From assembly GCA_029256665.1 (NCBI GenBank), contig JAQSXN010000077.1, positions 1-10,596 on the forward strand: a stretch of 10,596 bases of DNA, read 5' to 3'. This stretch comes from Paenibacillus sp. Lineage in GTDB: Bacteria > Bacillota > Bacilli > Paenibacillales > Paenibacillaceae. The position numbers were made by a program, and so were the translations under genes. Every line of letters starts with the position of its first letter. Within the stretch, counting starts at the first letter, position 1. The notes beneath the pieces are model-generated. The model was not told the origin of the DNA. It searched no databases and was given only the letters and a program-made list of their open reading frames with translations. Below are positions 1-6,547 of this stretch, in pieces.

Positions 1-2
1 AG

Positions 3-650
3 CTGAACGCGCTCAAGAGCCAGATCCGGCCCCATTATTTGTACAACACGCTGGAGGTCATCCGGATGAACGCCGTCTACAACGACGACGGGGAAGTAGC
101 CGACATGATATTGGCGTTATCCAATCAGCTGAAATACGTAATTGATTACGGAGAGGATTGGGTAACGCTGCAAGAAGAGCTCGACCATCTCCGGGATTAC
201 TTCTATATCATCAGGGTCCGATACGAGAACCGGATCGACCTGAGGCTCAAGATCGCCGCGGATGTTCGCCAGGATTTTCAACTGCTTAAGCTGTCGCTGC
301 AGCCCATCGTGGAGAACGCGATCCAGCATGGCATCAGGCCTAAGGGCGGCAAAGGCAGCGTGCTCGTGTCCGCGGAGCTGGAGGCGGACAAGCTGCTCGT
401 CACGGTCTACGACGACGGAGCGGGCATTGGCGCGGAGAAGCTGCAAGAGCTGAATGAGCTGCTGGCGAAGCCGGAAGCGCCGAGCAAAAACGTGGGGCTC
501 AAAAACGTGCACGACCGGATCAAAACGACCTGCGGCGACGGATACGGGCTTGAAATCGACAGCATCGAACACGTGGGCACCTCCGTTCGAATGCGATTCC
601 CGATCGCGGAGAAGGAGAAACATCTTAAATTACCCGCACATGAGTCTTAA
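3..650 (+). CDS. YesM-type sensor histidine kinase, C-terminal part (5' end outside window)
   Basis: The reading frame is open from the first complete codon at position 3, so the start and the sensor and membrane parts lie upstream. The visible 215 residues are the catalytic half of a two-component kinase. The phospho-acceptor box of the His_kinase (PF06580) family is at the very start: RPHYLYNTLE, with the histidine codon at 33-35; most relatives have F where this has Y. The HATPase domain follows, with N box IVENAIQHG (Asn codon at 315-317), G1 box DDGAGI and G2-like box GLKNVHDRI. The kinase should autophosphorylate and pass the phosphate to a YesN-type response regulator. No regulator follows it, so the partner may lie upstream. 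It ends 101 nt before the binding-protein gene, so it may sense that transporter's substrate (inference). The family call is firm; the ligand is unknown. Confidence 0.95.
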   Translation: MNALKSQIRPHYLYNTLEVIRMNAVYNDDGEVADMILALSNQLKYVIDYGEDWVTLQEELDHLRDYFYIIRVRYENRIDLRLKIAADVRQDFQLLKLSLQPIVENAIQHGIRPKGGKGSVLVSAELEADKLLVTVYDDGAGIGAEKLQELNELLAKPEAPSKNVGLKNVHDRIKTTCGDGYGLEIDSIEHVGTSVRMRFPIAEKEKHLKLPAHES

Positions 651-661
651 AAAACTTCATT

Positions 662-681
662 CATCGGCCGCTCCGGCGATG
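662..681 (+). other. small GC-rich hairpin after the kinase gene
   Basis: CATCGGCCG (662-670) pairs with CGGCGATG (674-681) across the loop CTC, with one bulged G. It lies 11 nt after the kinase stop codon. No T-run follows on this strand, so it is not a clear intrinsic terminator. It could protect the 3' end of the kinase mRNA or be incidental. Confidence 0.3.
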
Positions 682-686
682 GTACT

Positions 687-720
687 CTGTTAACAAGGAA
701 GTCGACATCCTAGTTAACGG
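687..720. promoter_or_regulatory. near-perfect dyad symmetry before the binding-protein gene (operator or RNA stem candidate)
   Basis: GTTAACAAGGA (689-699) is the reverse complement of TCCTAGTTAAC (708-718) except for one A:A mismatch. The 8-nt centre AGTCGACA contains the palindrome GTCGAC, and C687/G720 would pair again outside the arms. No T-run follows, so this is not an intrinsic terminator. It lies 31 nt before the start of the binding-protein gene. A two-fold binding site for a dimeric regulator fits best; a stem in the 5' untranslated RNA is the alternative. I found no convincing -35/-10 pair around it. Confidence 0.5.
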
Positions 721-734
721 CGTTGATCACGAAA

Positions 735-751
735 GGGAGGTTCACAGACAG
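735..751 (+). promoter_or_regulatory. ribosome-binding site of the first binding-protein gene
   Basis: A strong Shine-Dalgarno core GGGAGG (735-740) stands 11 nt before the ATG at 752 and fixes this start. The 12-mer GGGAGGTTCACA (735-746) recurs exactly at 8516-8527, before the start of the second binding-protein gene. Confidence 0.75.
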
Positions 752-2101
752 ATGACAAAAAAATCGATGATTCAATTCGGCTCCATGGTATTGGCCGCTT
801 CGCTCGTTCTCTCGGCATGCGGAAGCGGAACGGGCGGAACGGGAACGAACGGCAATGCGCCGACGAATGCAAAGGCGGACTCCGCGAGCGGAGGCGACAA
901 GCCGGCTCCCGTGACGATCTCCGTTGCGTATGCGACGGGGGATCCCGCCACGAAAAAGGCGATCGAAACGACGATCGACTCGTTCACGGCCGCGAACCCG
1001 CACATTACGATTAAAAATATTAGCGAAACGACAAGCGATTCGTACCTCGATTGGTTGAAAACGAAAGACGCGGTCGGCGAGTTCCCGGATTTGGTCGAGA
1101 TGAGGGACACCAAGGTGTTCGCCGATGCAGGCAAGCTGGCCGAGCTTCCCGCGGAGCTGCACGGACTGTTCACCAGCCTGCCGCAATACGACGGCAAGCA
1201 TTACAACGCTCCGATCGCGGGCAATGCGCCCAACGGCATCATTTATAGCAAGAAGGCTTATGCGGACGCCGGCGTGACGGAATTGCCGAAAACGTACGAC
1301 GAATTCCTGGCGGTGCAAGACAAGCTGCAGGCGAGCGGCATTTCCCCGATCGTGGTCGGCGGCAAGGATCTGTTCCACATGGGTTTCTGGGTCAACTACT
1401 TCTTGATCAACAACGTGTACAAGGGCGATCCGGACTGGAACTCCAAACGTACGGCGGGCACGGCGAGCTTCACGGATGCGCCCGTCGTGCAGGCGGTTAC
1501 GGACTACAAGGAGCTGTTCTCCAAATACGTGGACAAAGGTTGGCTAAGCACGGCCGACAATCAGACGGCATCGATGCTCGTCACGGGCAAAGCTGCTCAG
1601 CTGTACTCCGGCCCGTGGATGTTCGGTCAAATCACGGAAGCGGATCCAAGCTTCGAATACGGCTTCTACGCGCTGCCGAACCGCGACGGCTCGGTTATCG
1701 TGAACGGCTTGCCGACGCTGGCCGGATGGTCGCTCTCCGCCGAAGCGGCGAAGGATCCCGCCAAGGTCGAGGCGATCAAGGCTTTCATTCAATTCTTCTT
1801 CGATCCGGCGCAATACAGCCCGTATCTGGCCACGGTCAACGGCATCCCGACGACGAAGGCCAAGGTGACGTACGAGACGAACGACCAGATGAAGGAAGTG
1901 CTCCGTTTGATGGCGGACGCGTCGGTTCAGAAATCGATGATGATCAACAACTGGTACGGCGACAACGCGATTCCGCCGCAATTCCGCAACTGGTTCTACA
2001 AGCTGCTGCAGGATTTGGTCGTCAGCGATGCCGACATAGCCGACTACATGAAACAGTCCGATACGGAATACGACAACAACGTGAAAGCGAACAATCAATA
2101 G
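752..2101 (+). CDS. carbohydrate ABC importer, solute-binding lipoprotein (family 1, CUT1 type)
   Basis: This 449-residue protein is the extracellular receptor of the first importer. Residues 1-22 form a lipoprotein signal peptide (MTKKSMIQFG, then a hydrophobic stretch). The lipobox is LSAC, with Cys23 as the expected acylated residue. A flexible Gly/Ser/Thr/Asn-rich linker spans about 24-52. The rest has the MalE/UgpB-like pattern: an IETTIDSFTAANPHITI stretch near 71-87, a PKTYDEFL segment near 179-186, and GKAAQLYSGPWM near 279-290, where many sugar-binding relatives have an aromatic ligand contact. The length is normal for the family. It comes first in an apparent operand-like series with two permeases and a GH88 hydrolase, which suggests an oligosaccharide carrying an unsaturated uronic acid as ligand. 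That ligand is inferred from neighbours only; the sequence itself does not show it. Confidence 0.95.
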   Translation: MTKKSMIQFGSMVLAASLVLSACGSGTGGTGTNGNAPTNAKADSASGGDKPAPVTISVAYATGDPATKKAIETTIDSFTAANPHITIKNISETTSDSYLDWLKTKDAVGEFPDLVEMRDTKVFADAGKLAELPAELHGLFTSLPQYDGKHYNAPIAGNAPNGIIYSKKAYADAGVTELPKTYDEFLAVQDKLQASGISPIVVGGKDLFHMGFWVNYFLINNVYKGDPDWNSKRTAGTASFTDAPVVQAVTDYKELFSKYVDKGWLSTADNQTASMLVTGKAAQLYSGPWMFGQITEADPSFEYGFYALPNRDGSVIVNGLPTLAGWSLSAEAAKDPAKVEAIKAFIQFFFDPAQYSPYLATVNGIPTTKAKVTYETNDQMKEVLRLMADASVQKSMMINNWYGDNAIPPQFRNWFYKLLQDLVVSDADIADYMKQSDTEYDNNVKANNQ

Positions 2102-2132
2102 CGTTAATCCGTTAGGCAATCGAGACATGCGG

Positions 2133-2168
2133 GATAACCTCTGCCAACCCGGCGGAGGTTATCTTTCT
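2133..2168 (+). terminator. hairpin between binding-protein and permease genes (attenuator or mRNA 3'-end stabiliser)
   Basis: GATAACCTCTGCC (2133-2145) pairs with GGCGGAGGTTATC (2151-2163) over the loop AACCC: 13 pairs, one of them U:G, followed by TTTCT. The T-run is short, so termination should be partial. Such stems after binding-protein genes are a known way to make more receptor than permease, either by partial termination or by protecting the upstream mRNA from 3' exonucleases. Confidence 0.65.
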
Positions 2169-2191
2169 AAGAAAGGCAGGAGGAGAGCGCC

Positions 2192-3097
2192 ATGAGTGCC
2201 ACGGCAATCGGAAGAAAGAAAAAACAATGGTGGCGCAGCTACGCAATATGGTTTATTCTACCCGCGTTTTTGCTGTACAGCGTGTTCGTCATGCTTCCCA
2301 CCTTCAGCAGCATTTACCTCAGCTTTACGTCATGGGACGGCCTAAGCGCCGATATTAGATTCATCGGCCTCGATAACTTCAAGGAAATTTGGGAGAGCCC
2401 GAGGGTTCACAACGCGCTTAAGAACACGATCATCGTCGCGGTCGCGCTTGTCCTTCTGGAGAACGTGGCGGCGCTGCTGCTGGCCATCCTGGTCGACCAG
2501 GTGCGCTGGCTGCGCAACTTCTTCCGCAGCATCTTTTATTTCCCGGTGCTGATGAGCGGCATTATTATGGGGTTCATCTGGATGATTATTTTGAATTACA
2601 ATTTCGGGGTCGTGAATCAGCTGATGGACGCGCTTGGACTCAGCGCGCTAAAGGCGGATTGGCTTGGCGATCCGGACTTTGCCTTGCTTTCGATAATATT
2701 GTCAACGGTATGGAAAGCTTCGGGCTACTACATGATCATCTATCTGGCAGGTCTGCAGGGCATTCCGCAAGAGCTGCTGGAGGCCGCGAGCATCGACGGC
2801 GCGGGCAAGTGGAAGCAATTCCGCCACGTGACGTTCCCGCTGCTGGCCGGCGCGACGACCGTCTGCGTCATGCTGTCGATGATTAATTCGCTCAAGCTGT
2901 TCGACCAGATCGCGGTCATGACGAACGGCGGTCCCGGCTTCGCGACCGAGACGTTGACTTACATCATATACAAGGTGGCCTTCGGCGAGGGCAGGCAAGG
3001 CTTCGGCACCGCGCTGGCTATCGTATTGTTTATTCTTATCCTGATCATATCGTTGATTCAAATTCGCGTGCTGCGCAAACGGGAGGTGCAGATGTAG
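2192..3097 (+). CDS. carbohydrate ABC importer permease 1 (MalF/UgpA-like, CUT1)
   Basis: This 301-residue membrane protein is one half of the channel of the first importer. Hydrophobic segments are visible near residues 17-38, 79-102, 112-134, 163-187, 213-231 and 271-293, which fits the six-helix topology of UgpA-like permeases. The cytoplasmic EAA loop that docks with the ATPase is ELLEAASIDGAGKWKQF near 194-210, with the invariant-type Gly203 and a downstream FPLL. NGGPGF at 245-250 is also typical of the family. The start is set by GGAGGAG (2179-2185) before ATG 2192. Its stop codon is separated from the next ATG by one base, so the two permeases are probably translationally coupled. No ATPase gene lies nearby. 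Confidence 0.95.
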   Translation: MSATAIGRKKKQWWRSYAIWFILPAFLLYSVFVMLPTFSSIYLSFTSWDGLSADIRFIGLDNFKEIWESPRVHNALKNTIIVAVALVLLENVAALLLAILVDQVRWLRNFFRSIFYFPVLMSGIIMGFIWMIILNYNFGVVNQLMDALGLSALKADWLGDPDFALLSIILSTVWKASGYYMIIYLAGLQGIPQELLEAASIDGAGKWKQFRHVTFPLLAGATTVCVMLSMINSLKLFDQIAVMTNGGPGFATETLTYIIYKVAFGEGRQGFGTALAIVLFILILIISLIQIRVLRKREVQM

Positions 3098-3098
3098 G

Positions 3099-3941
3099 AT
3101 GGAGCGTAAAGCCAAAAAGCCGGTTACGGCCGGAAGCATCGTATTGTTTGCCATAACGCTGGCGATCGCCGCCGTCTTTGCCTTCCCGATTTTCTTTAAC
3201 ATCATGTCGGCGTTCAAATCCAACGGCGAAATCATGCGCGACGCTATCGCTTTCCCGAAGGGCTTTTACATCGAAAGCTTCAAGTACCTCCTGACGGAGA
3301 CGGAATATCCGAGAGCGATGCTGAACAGCGCCATCTTGACGCTTGCTTCGATCGCGGCCATGGTGGTCGTCATTCCGATGGCGGCGTACGCGATCGAGCG
3401 GAATAACAAAAGATGGACAAATATCGTCTACATCTTCTTCTTGTTCGGCATGATGGTGCCGTTCCAGGTCTATATGATCCCGCTCTTTAAGCAACTAAAC
3501 ATGATGGGGCTGTTCGGCAACCTGATGGGGCCGGTGTTTATCTACATCGCCGGCTCGGTCGGCTTCGGCGTGCTGCTGTATACGAGCTTCCTGAAGGGCG
3601 TGCCGCGCGAAATCGAGGAATCGGCGGAGATCGACGGCTGCAGCCGGATCGGCATCTTCTGGCGCATCGTCTTCCCGCTCCTCGGACCCGTTACGGCCAG
3701 CATGGTCGTGCTGCAGGGTCTTGGCATCTGGAACGACTTCCTGATGCCGATGCTGGTATTGCCGTCCGGCGAGACAAAGACGATGATCGTGGAGCTGTTC
3801 TATTACGTCGGCGAGTTCTCCTCGCGCTGGGATATGATTTTTGCCGGCACGACGATGTCGCTGGTTCCGGTGCTGATCGCGTTTCTGTCGCTGCAGAAGT
3901 ATTTTGTCAAAGGCGTGTCTTCGGGCGCGATCAAAGGATAG
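3099..3941 (+). CDS. carbohydrate ABC importer permease 2 (MalG/UgpE-like, CUT1)
   Basis: This 280-residue partner permease completes the transmembrane channel. Hydrophobic stretches run near 13-35, 76-98, 108-130, 143-163, 196-220 and 246-265. The EAA loop reads EIEESAEIDGCSRIGIFW (171-188) and is followed by FPLLGP. The C-terminus LQKYFVKGVSSGAIKG is the usual ending of MalG-like subunits. Its Shine-Dalgarno GGGAGGTG (3081-3088) lies inside the end of the preceding permease gene. A gap of 111 nt with a possible promoter separates it from the GH88 gene, which could be read from the operon, from its own promoter, or from both. Confidence 0.95.
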   Translation: MERKAKKPVTAGSIVLFAITLAIAAVFAFPIFFNIMSAFKSNGEIMRDAIAFPKGFYIESFKYLLTETEYPRAMLNSAILTLASIAAMVVVIPMAAYAIERNNKRWTNIVYIFFLFGMMVPFQVYMIPLFKQLNMMGLFGNLMGPVFIYIAGSVGFGVLLYTSFLKGVPREIEESAEIDGCSRIGIFWRIVFPLLGPVTASMVVLQGLGIWNDFLMPMLVLPSGETKTMIVELFYYVGEFSSRWDMIFAGTTMSLVPVLIAFLSLQKYFVKGVSSGAIKG

Positions 3942-3985
3942 CCGGATAAAGAGCAATAGATCAACATTTTCGGACGCGTTCCGGG

Positions 3986-4022
3986 CACTTTCGTTTCCCG
4001 GGTATCGCTATAATGGACGCAA
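3986..4022 (+). promoter_or_regulatory. possible promoter for the GH88 gene
   Basis: A perfect -10 box TATAAT (4009-4014) lies 38 nt before the GH88 start. The -35 region 17 nt upstream is CACTTT (3986-3991), a poor match to TTGACA, so the promoter would be weak or need an activator. Overlapping the -10 box, ATGGACGCAA (4013-4022) matches ATGGACGAAA of the AraC-upstream repeat at 5377-5386 in 9 of 10 positions. CCGGG (3981-3985) and CCCGG (3997-4001) form a short inverted repeat in the same place. Confidence 0.4.
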
Positions 4023-4052
4023 GTTACGATAGGGAAAGAGGGTAAGCGGGAC

Positions 4053-5207
4053 ATGTTGAAAGCAGCGGATCAGGCATGGCTTCAAGACGTCATCGATAAA
4101 CTAACGCAAAAAATGGATTGGGTCAGCGAAAAGAATCGGGACAAAATTCCGTATACGACCAAAGACGGCACGTACGATGACCGTTCGGTCGACAACCCTT
4201 CGGGAGACGCGGCGGACGGCATCTGCTGGTGGACCAACGGCTTCTGGGGCGGCATGATGTGGCTGATGTTTCACGAGACGGGAAACGAGAAGTACAAGGA
4301 GATCGCGGGGATATCCGAGGAGAAGCTGGATCAATGCTTCAGCGACTACTACGGGCTGCATCACGACGTCGGTTTCATGTGGCTTCCAACGAGCGTCGCG
4401 AATTACCGGGTCACCGGCAATCCAGAGTCCCGCAAGCGGGCGCTGCATGCCGCGAACCTGCTGGCGGGCCGCTTCAACCTGGCCGGCGGCTTCATCCGCG
4501 CGTGGAACGATCTCAAGGAAGGGGATACGAGAGGCTGGGCGATCATCGACTGCATGCTCAACATTCCGCTGCTGTACTGGGCATCCGAGGAAACGGGCGA
4601 CCCCAGGTTCAAGCAGATCGCGATGAAGCATGCCGACACGTCAATGACCGCGTTCGTGCGTCCGGACGGATCGGTGAACCATATCGTGGAGTTCGATCCG
4701 TTCGAGGGCGGCGTGGCGCGGACATACGGCGGACAGGGGTACGAGGAAGGCTCCTCCTGGACGCGGGGGCAGACTTGGGCGCTGTACGGCTTCATGATGA
4801 GCTATATTCGTACGGGCAAAGAAGAGTACTTGCATACCGCGAAGCGGATCGCGCATTATTTTATCGCCAACATTCCGGACAGCGGCGTCATCCCCGTCGA
4901 CTTCCGCCAGCCGGCCGAGCCGCGGCGCGAGGATGATACGGCGGCCGCGATCGCCGCTTGCGGCCTGATCGAAATCGCGAAGCGCGCGGGCGAGCTCGAG
5001 AAGGATTTGTACTTGGGCGCCGCGGTCAAGCTGCTGCGGACGCTGGACGGGTCGCGTTGCGACTGGACGGAGGCGACGGACGCGATCCTGCGGAACGGCT
5101 CCGGCGCATACCATTCCAAGACGCATCACCACGCGATCATCTACGGCGATTATTATTTCATGGAAGCGATCTTTAAGCTGAAGGGCAATGATTTGTACAT
5201 TTGGTAA
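4053..5207 (+). CDS. GH88 unsaturated glucuronyl hydrolase
   Basis: This cytoplasmic enzyme (384 residues, no signal peptide) should remove the 4,5-unsaturated uronic acid left by polysaccharide lyases on oligosaccharides, by hydration of the double bond. It matches the GH88 pattern end to end, and Bacillus sp. GL1 UGL has a similar length (377). The two catalytic aspartates appear as HHDVGF (Asp105) and IIDCMLN (Asp166). Their spacing of 61 equals that of Asp88/Asp149 in GL1 UGL. With the same offset of 17, His210, Gln228, Arg238 and Trp242 fall on the GL1 substrate-site residues His193, Gln211, Arg221 and Trp225, as I recall them. GFIRAWN (146-152) and YHSKTHHHAIIYGDYYF (353-369) are further core motifs. 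A moderate Shine-Dalgarno GAAAGAGGG precedes ATG 4053 by 10 nt. GH105 shares the fold but fits these motifs less well. The exact substrate is open. Confidence 0.93.
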   Translation: MLKAADQAWLQDVIDKLTQKMDWVSEKNRDKIPYTTKDGTYDDRSVDNPSGDAADGICWWTNGFWGGMMWLMFHETGNEKYKEIAGISEEKLDQCFSDYYGLHHDVGFMWLPTSVANYRVTGNPESRKRALHAANLLAGRFNLAGGFIRAWNDLKEGDTRGWAIIDCMLNIPLLYWASEETGDPRFKQIAMKHADTSMTAFVRPDGSVNHIVEFDPFEGGVARTYGGQGYEEGSSWTRGQTWALYGFMMSYIRTGKEEYLHTAKRIAHYFIANIPDSGVIPVDFRQPAEPRREDDTAAAIAACGLIEIAKRAGELEKDLYLGAAVKLLRTLDGSRCDWTEATDAILRNGSGAYHSKTHHHAIIYGDYYFMEAIFKLKGNDLYIW

Positions 5208-5284
5208 TTCGACTAATTTCCGGTATAGAGCGAGATGGGGAGTAGTTCGCGCAACCGTTCCGCAATTGCATATTGGTGTATAAT

Positions 5285-5308
5285 AGCCGGCGCAAGCCGG
5301 CTTTTTTC
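5285..5308 (+). terminator. intrinsic terminator after the GH88 gene
   Basis: AGCCGGC (5285-5291) pairs perfectly with GCCGGCT (5296-5302) across a GCAA (GNRA) tetraloop, followed directly by six T (5302-5307). It lies 77 nt after the GH88 stop and closes the first transcription unit. It is clearly oriented for + strand transcripts. Confidence 0.93.
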
Positions 5309-5349
5309 TATACGGAGACGACTGCAAGCGGAAGTCCTTATTGACAAGA

Positions 5350-5384
5350 GACGATATGGACAATCGTTAGGCCGATATGGACGA
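5350..5384. repeat. direct repeat CGATATGGAC, 21 bp apart, upstream of the AraC-type gene
   Basis: CGATATGGAC occurs at 5352-5361 and again at 5373-5382. The start-to-start distance of 21 bp is two turns of DNA. Matching bases also flank both copies (G at 5350/5371, A at 5363/5384). Tandem half-sites 21 bp apart are how the model protein AraC binds its I1-I2 site, so this is a plausible operator for the regulator encoded 139 bp downstream or for a related one. A perfect TTGACA stands at 5341-5346 just before it, but I see no matching -10 box. Confidence 0.65.
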
Positions 5385-5428
5385 AACCGATCAAGCAGAC
5401 GAATTCAAGGACGGGGCTGGCCGTTAAA

Positions 5429-5438
5429 TCGTCCATAT
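5429..5438 (-). repeat. inverted third copy of the operator-like repeat
   Basis: TCGTCCATAT is the exact reverse complement of ATATGGACGA at 5375-5384. It lies about 54 bp downstream of that copy and 84 bp before the AraC-type gene. It could be a third protein-binding half-site, or the two could pair as a 10-bp stem in RNA if transcription starts upstream. The rest of the 5309-5522 gap holds only the promoter and cre-like candidates listed separately. Confidence 0.5.
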
Positions 5439-5466
5439 TTCCCTAATTTCGCTTGATACTCATGGA

Positions 5467-5494
5467 TTGCGTTAATCATTATGATGGTTATATT
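5467..5494 (+). promoter_or_regulatory. candidate promoter of the AraC-type gene
   Basis: TTGCGT (5467-5472) and TATATT (5489-5494) stand 16 bp apart, each a 4/6 or better match to the vegetative hexamers. Transcription would start near 5500, giving a leader of roughly 20 nt before ATG 5523. TATGAT at 5480-5485 is another possible -10 box but lacks a well-placed -35 box. Confidence 0.35.
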
Positions 5495-5507
5495 GAAGCG
5501 CTTTCAA
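5493..5507. promoter_or_regulatory. cre-like site (carbon catabolite control)
   Basis: TTGAAGCGCTTTCAA is almost the palindrome TTGAAAGCGCTTTCAA, with one A missing from the left half. Against the CcpA consensus TGWAANCGNTNWCA, the 14 bases from 5493 match at 12 positions and fail at positions 2 and 3. It overlaps the predicted start point of the AraC-type gene, where bound CcpA would block initiation. The indel makes real affinity uncertain. Confidence 0.45.
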
Positions 5508-5522
5508 TCAAGGGGGTAAACG

Positions 5523-6428
5523 ATGAAACGAATGTTCGAGCCAGTCGTTTTCGGAAGGGCGAAGCTTCACTGGGATTATCGGCTTAAGAACACCGATCAT
5601 TATCAAGGCTTCTATCACTGGCATCAATGCTGCGAAATGTTATACGTCCACGAAGGGTCCGGACGCGTTGCGGTGGATGGCGTAACGTTCCAGATCCGCC
5701 CCGGCATGCTGTTCTTCTTCCGTCCGCATCAGCTGCATCAGGTTATGGCGGAAGTGAGCCGGGATCAGCCTTATTCGCGAACGATCTTTTTTTTCGATCC
5801 GCATCTCGTGGACGACCTGCTCCGGCCTTTCCCCAAACATTATTCGTTGTTCAAAGCTTTGTGGCACGGTAATAAAAAGGCTATGGCGTTCGATCTCTCG
5901 TCGCGCGGCGAAGAGATCGAACGCAACTACGATCAGTATCAATGGCTCCGAAGCCAAGGAATGGGAGAGGATCCCGAAGAGATCGCCATGCTGATCTTGC
6001 GGAATTTGGAATGCGTGCTCCGCAGCTCGAAGGCGCCGGCATTGCAGGCGCAACGCGCGGAGGAGAGCAAGACGGCGGAATATGCCCAGCAAGCGATGAA
6101 GTGGATCGACGATCATTACCGGGACAGCATTCATCTGGACGATCTGGCCGCCGCGCTGCATCTATCCAAATTTTATTTGTCCAAGCTGTTCCATGAGGAG
6201 ACGGGAAGCACGCTAAAGGCGTATATTACGGCCGTTCGGATGAGGCATGCCTGCCGATTGCTGGAAACGACCGCCAAGCCGGTCGAGTGGATCGGCAGCG
6301 AGGTCGGCATCCCCAACTCTTCGTATTTCGTTCAAGTATTCAAGCAAGAGGTCGGAACGACCCCGTTGAAATACCGGACGGGAGCTGGTATAGCGCGCTT
6401 GCCTGCAGGCTTGAAAAAAATCGAATGA
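5523..6428 (+). CDS. AraC-family transcriptional regulator with cupin-type sensor domain
   Basis: This is a 301-residue DNA-binding regulator. The N-terminal half resembles the AraC_binding/cupin sensor: HWHQCCEMLYVHEGSGRVAV (32-51) and RPGMLFFFRPHQLHQV (59-74), with several histidines, as expected for a sugar-binding pocket. The C-terminal half has the two helix-turn-helix units of HTH_18: one near 203-228 (IHLDDLAAALHLSKFYLSKL) and a second near 253-285 (VEWIGSEVGIPNSSYFVQVF, then the TTPLKYR tail). A strong Shine-Dalgarno AAGGGGG (5510-5516) fixes ATG 5523. It sits between the GH88 terminator and the second importer, so it is the natural candidate for local control of both units, probably as an activator responding to an imported sugar. 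Target genes and ligand are inferred. A cre-like site and promoter candidate precede it. Confidence 0.94.
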   Translation: MKRMFEPVVFGRAKLHWDYRLKNTDHYQGFYHWHQCCEMLYVHEGSGRVAVDGVTFQIRPGMLFFFRPHQLHQVMAEVSRDQPYSRTIFFFDPHLVDDLLRPFPKHYSLFKALWHGNKKAMAFDLSSRGEEIERNYDQYQWLRSQGMGEDPEEIAMLILRNLECVLRSSKAPALQAQRAEESKTAEYAQQAMKWIDDHYRDSIHLDDLAAALHLSKFYLSKLFHEETGSTLKAYITAVRMRHACRLLETTAKPVEWIGSEVGIPNSSYFVQVFKQEVGTTPLKYRTGAGIARLPAGLKKIE

Positions 6429-6481
6429 GATTCGATTGCAAACACCAAAAAAACAACATTTCCTCGTATTGAATTGTCATT

Positions 6482-6511
6482 ATGGCAATCGGAACAGGGT
6501 TACAATTTAAT
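6482..6511 (+). promoter_or_regulatory. weak candidate promoter of the second importer
   Basis: ATGGCA (6482-6487) and TTTAAT (6506-6511) stand 18 bp apart. TACAAT (6501-6506) is a good alternative -10 box without a proper -35 box. The octamer AATTGTCA occurs twice around it (6472-6479 and 6509-6516), which could mark a regulator site. A promoter here would put the real permease start downstream of 6520. Confidence 0.25.
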
Positions 6512-6547
6512 TGTCAAAGAAACGAAAGCGGCAACTAATGGTATGGC

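Noticed and set aside
710..1378. Minus-strand frame of 222 codons opposite the first receptor gene
   Set aside because: Arg-rich translation, shadow of a well-supported plus-strand gene.
5256..5284. TATAAT at 5279-5284 as a promoter
   Set aside because: No -35 box at a workable distance (TTGCAT is only 7 bp away), and the terminator stem begins at the next base.
5341..5369. Perfect TTGACA at 5341-5346 as a promoter
   Set aside because: No -10-like hexamer occurs 15-19 bp downstream; the region is taken by the CGATATGGAC repeats. It could still be a promoter that needs an activator.
5235..5456. Small plus-strand frame (73 codons) between the GH88 and AraC genes
   Set aside because: It runs through the clear terminator at 5285-5308 and the repeats, has only a weak ribosome site, and its translation is Arg-rich without any pattern.
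6413..6437. AATCGAA/TTCGATT hairpin next to an A-run, readable as a minus-strand terminator
   Set aside because: Only two GC pairs in a 7-bp stem, it overlaps the end of the AraC-type gene, and there is no minus-strand gene to terminate.
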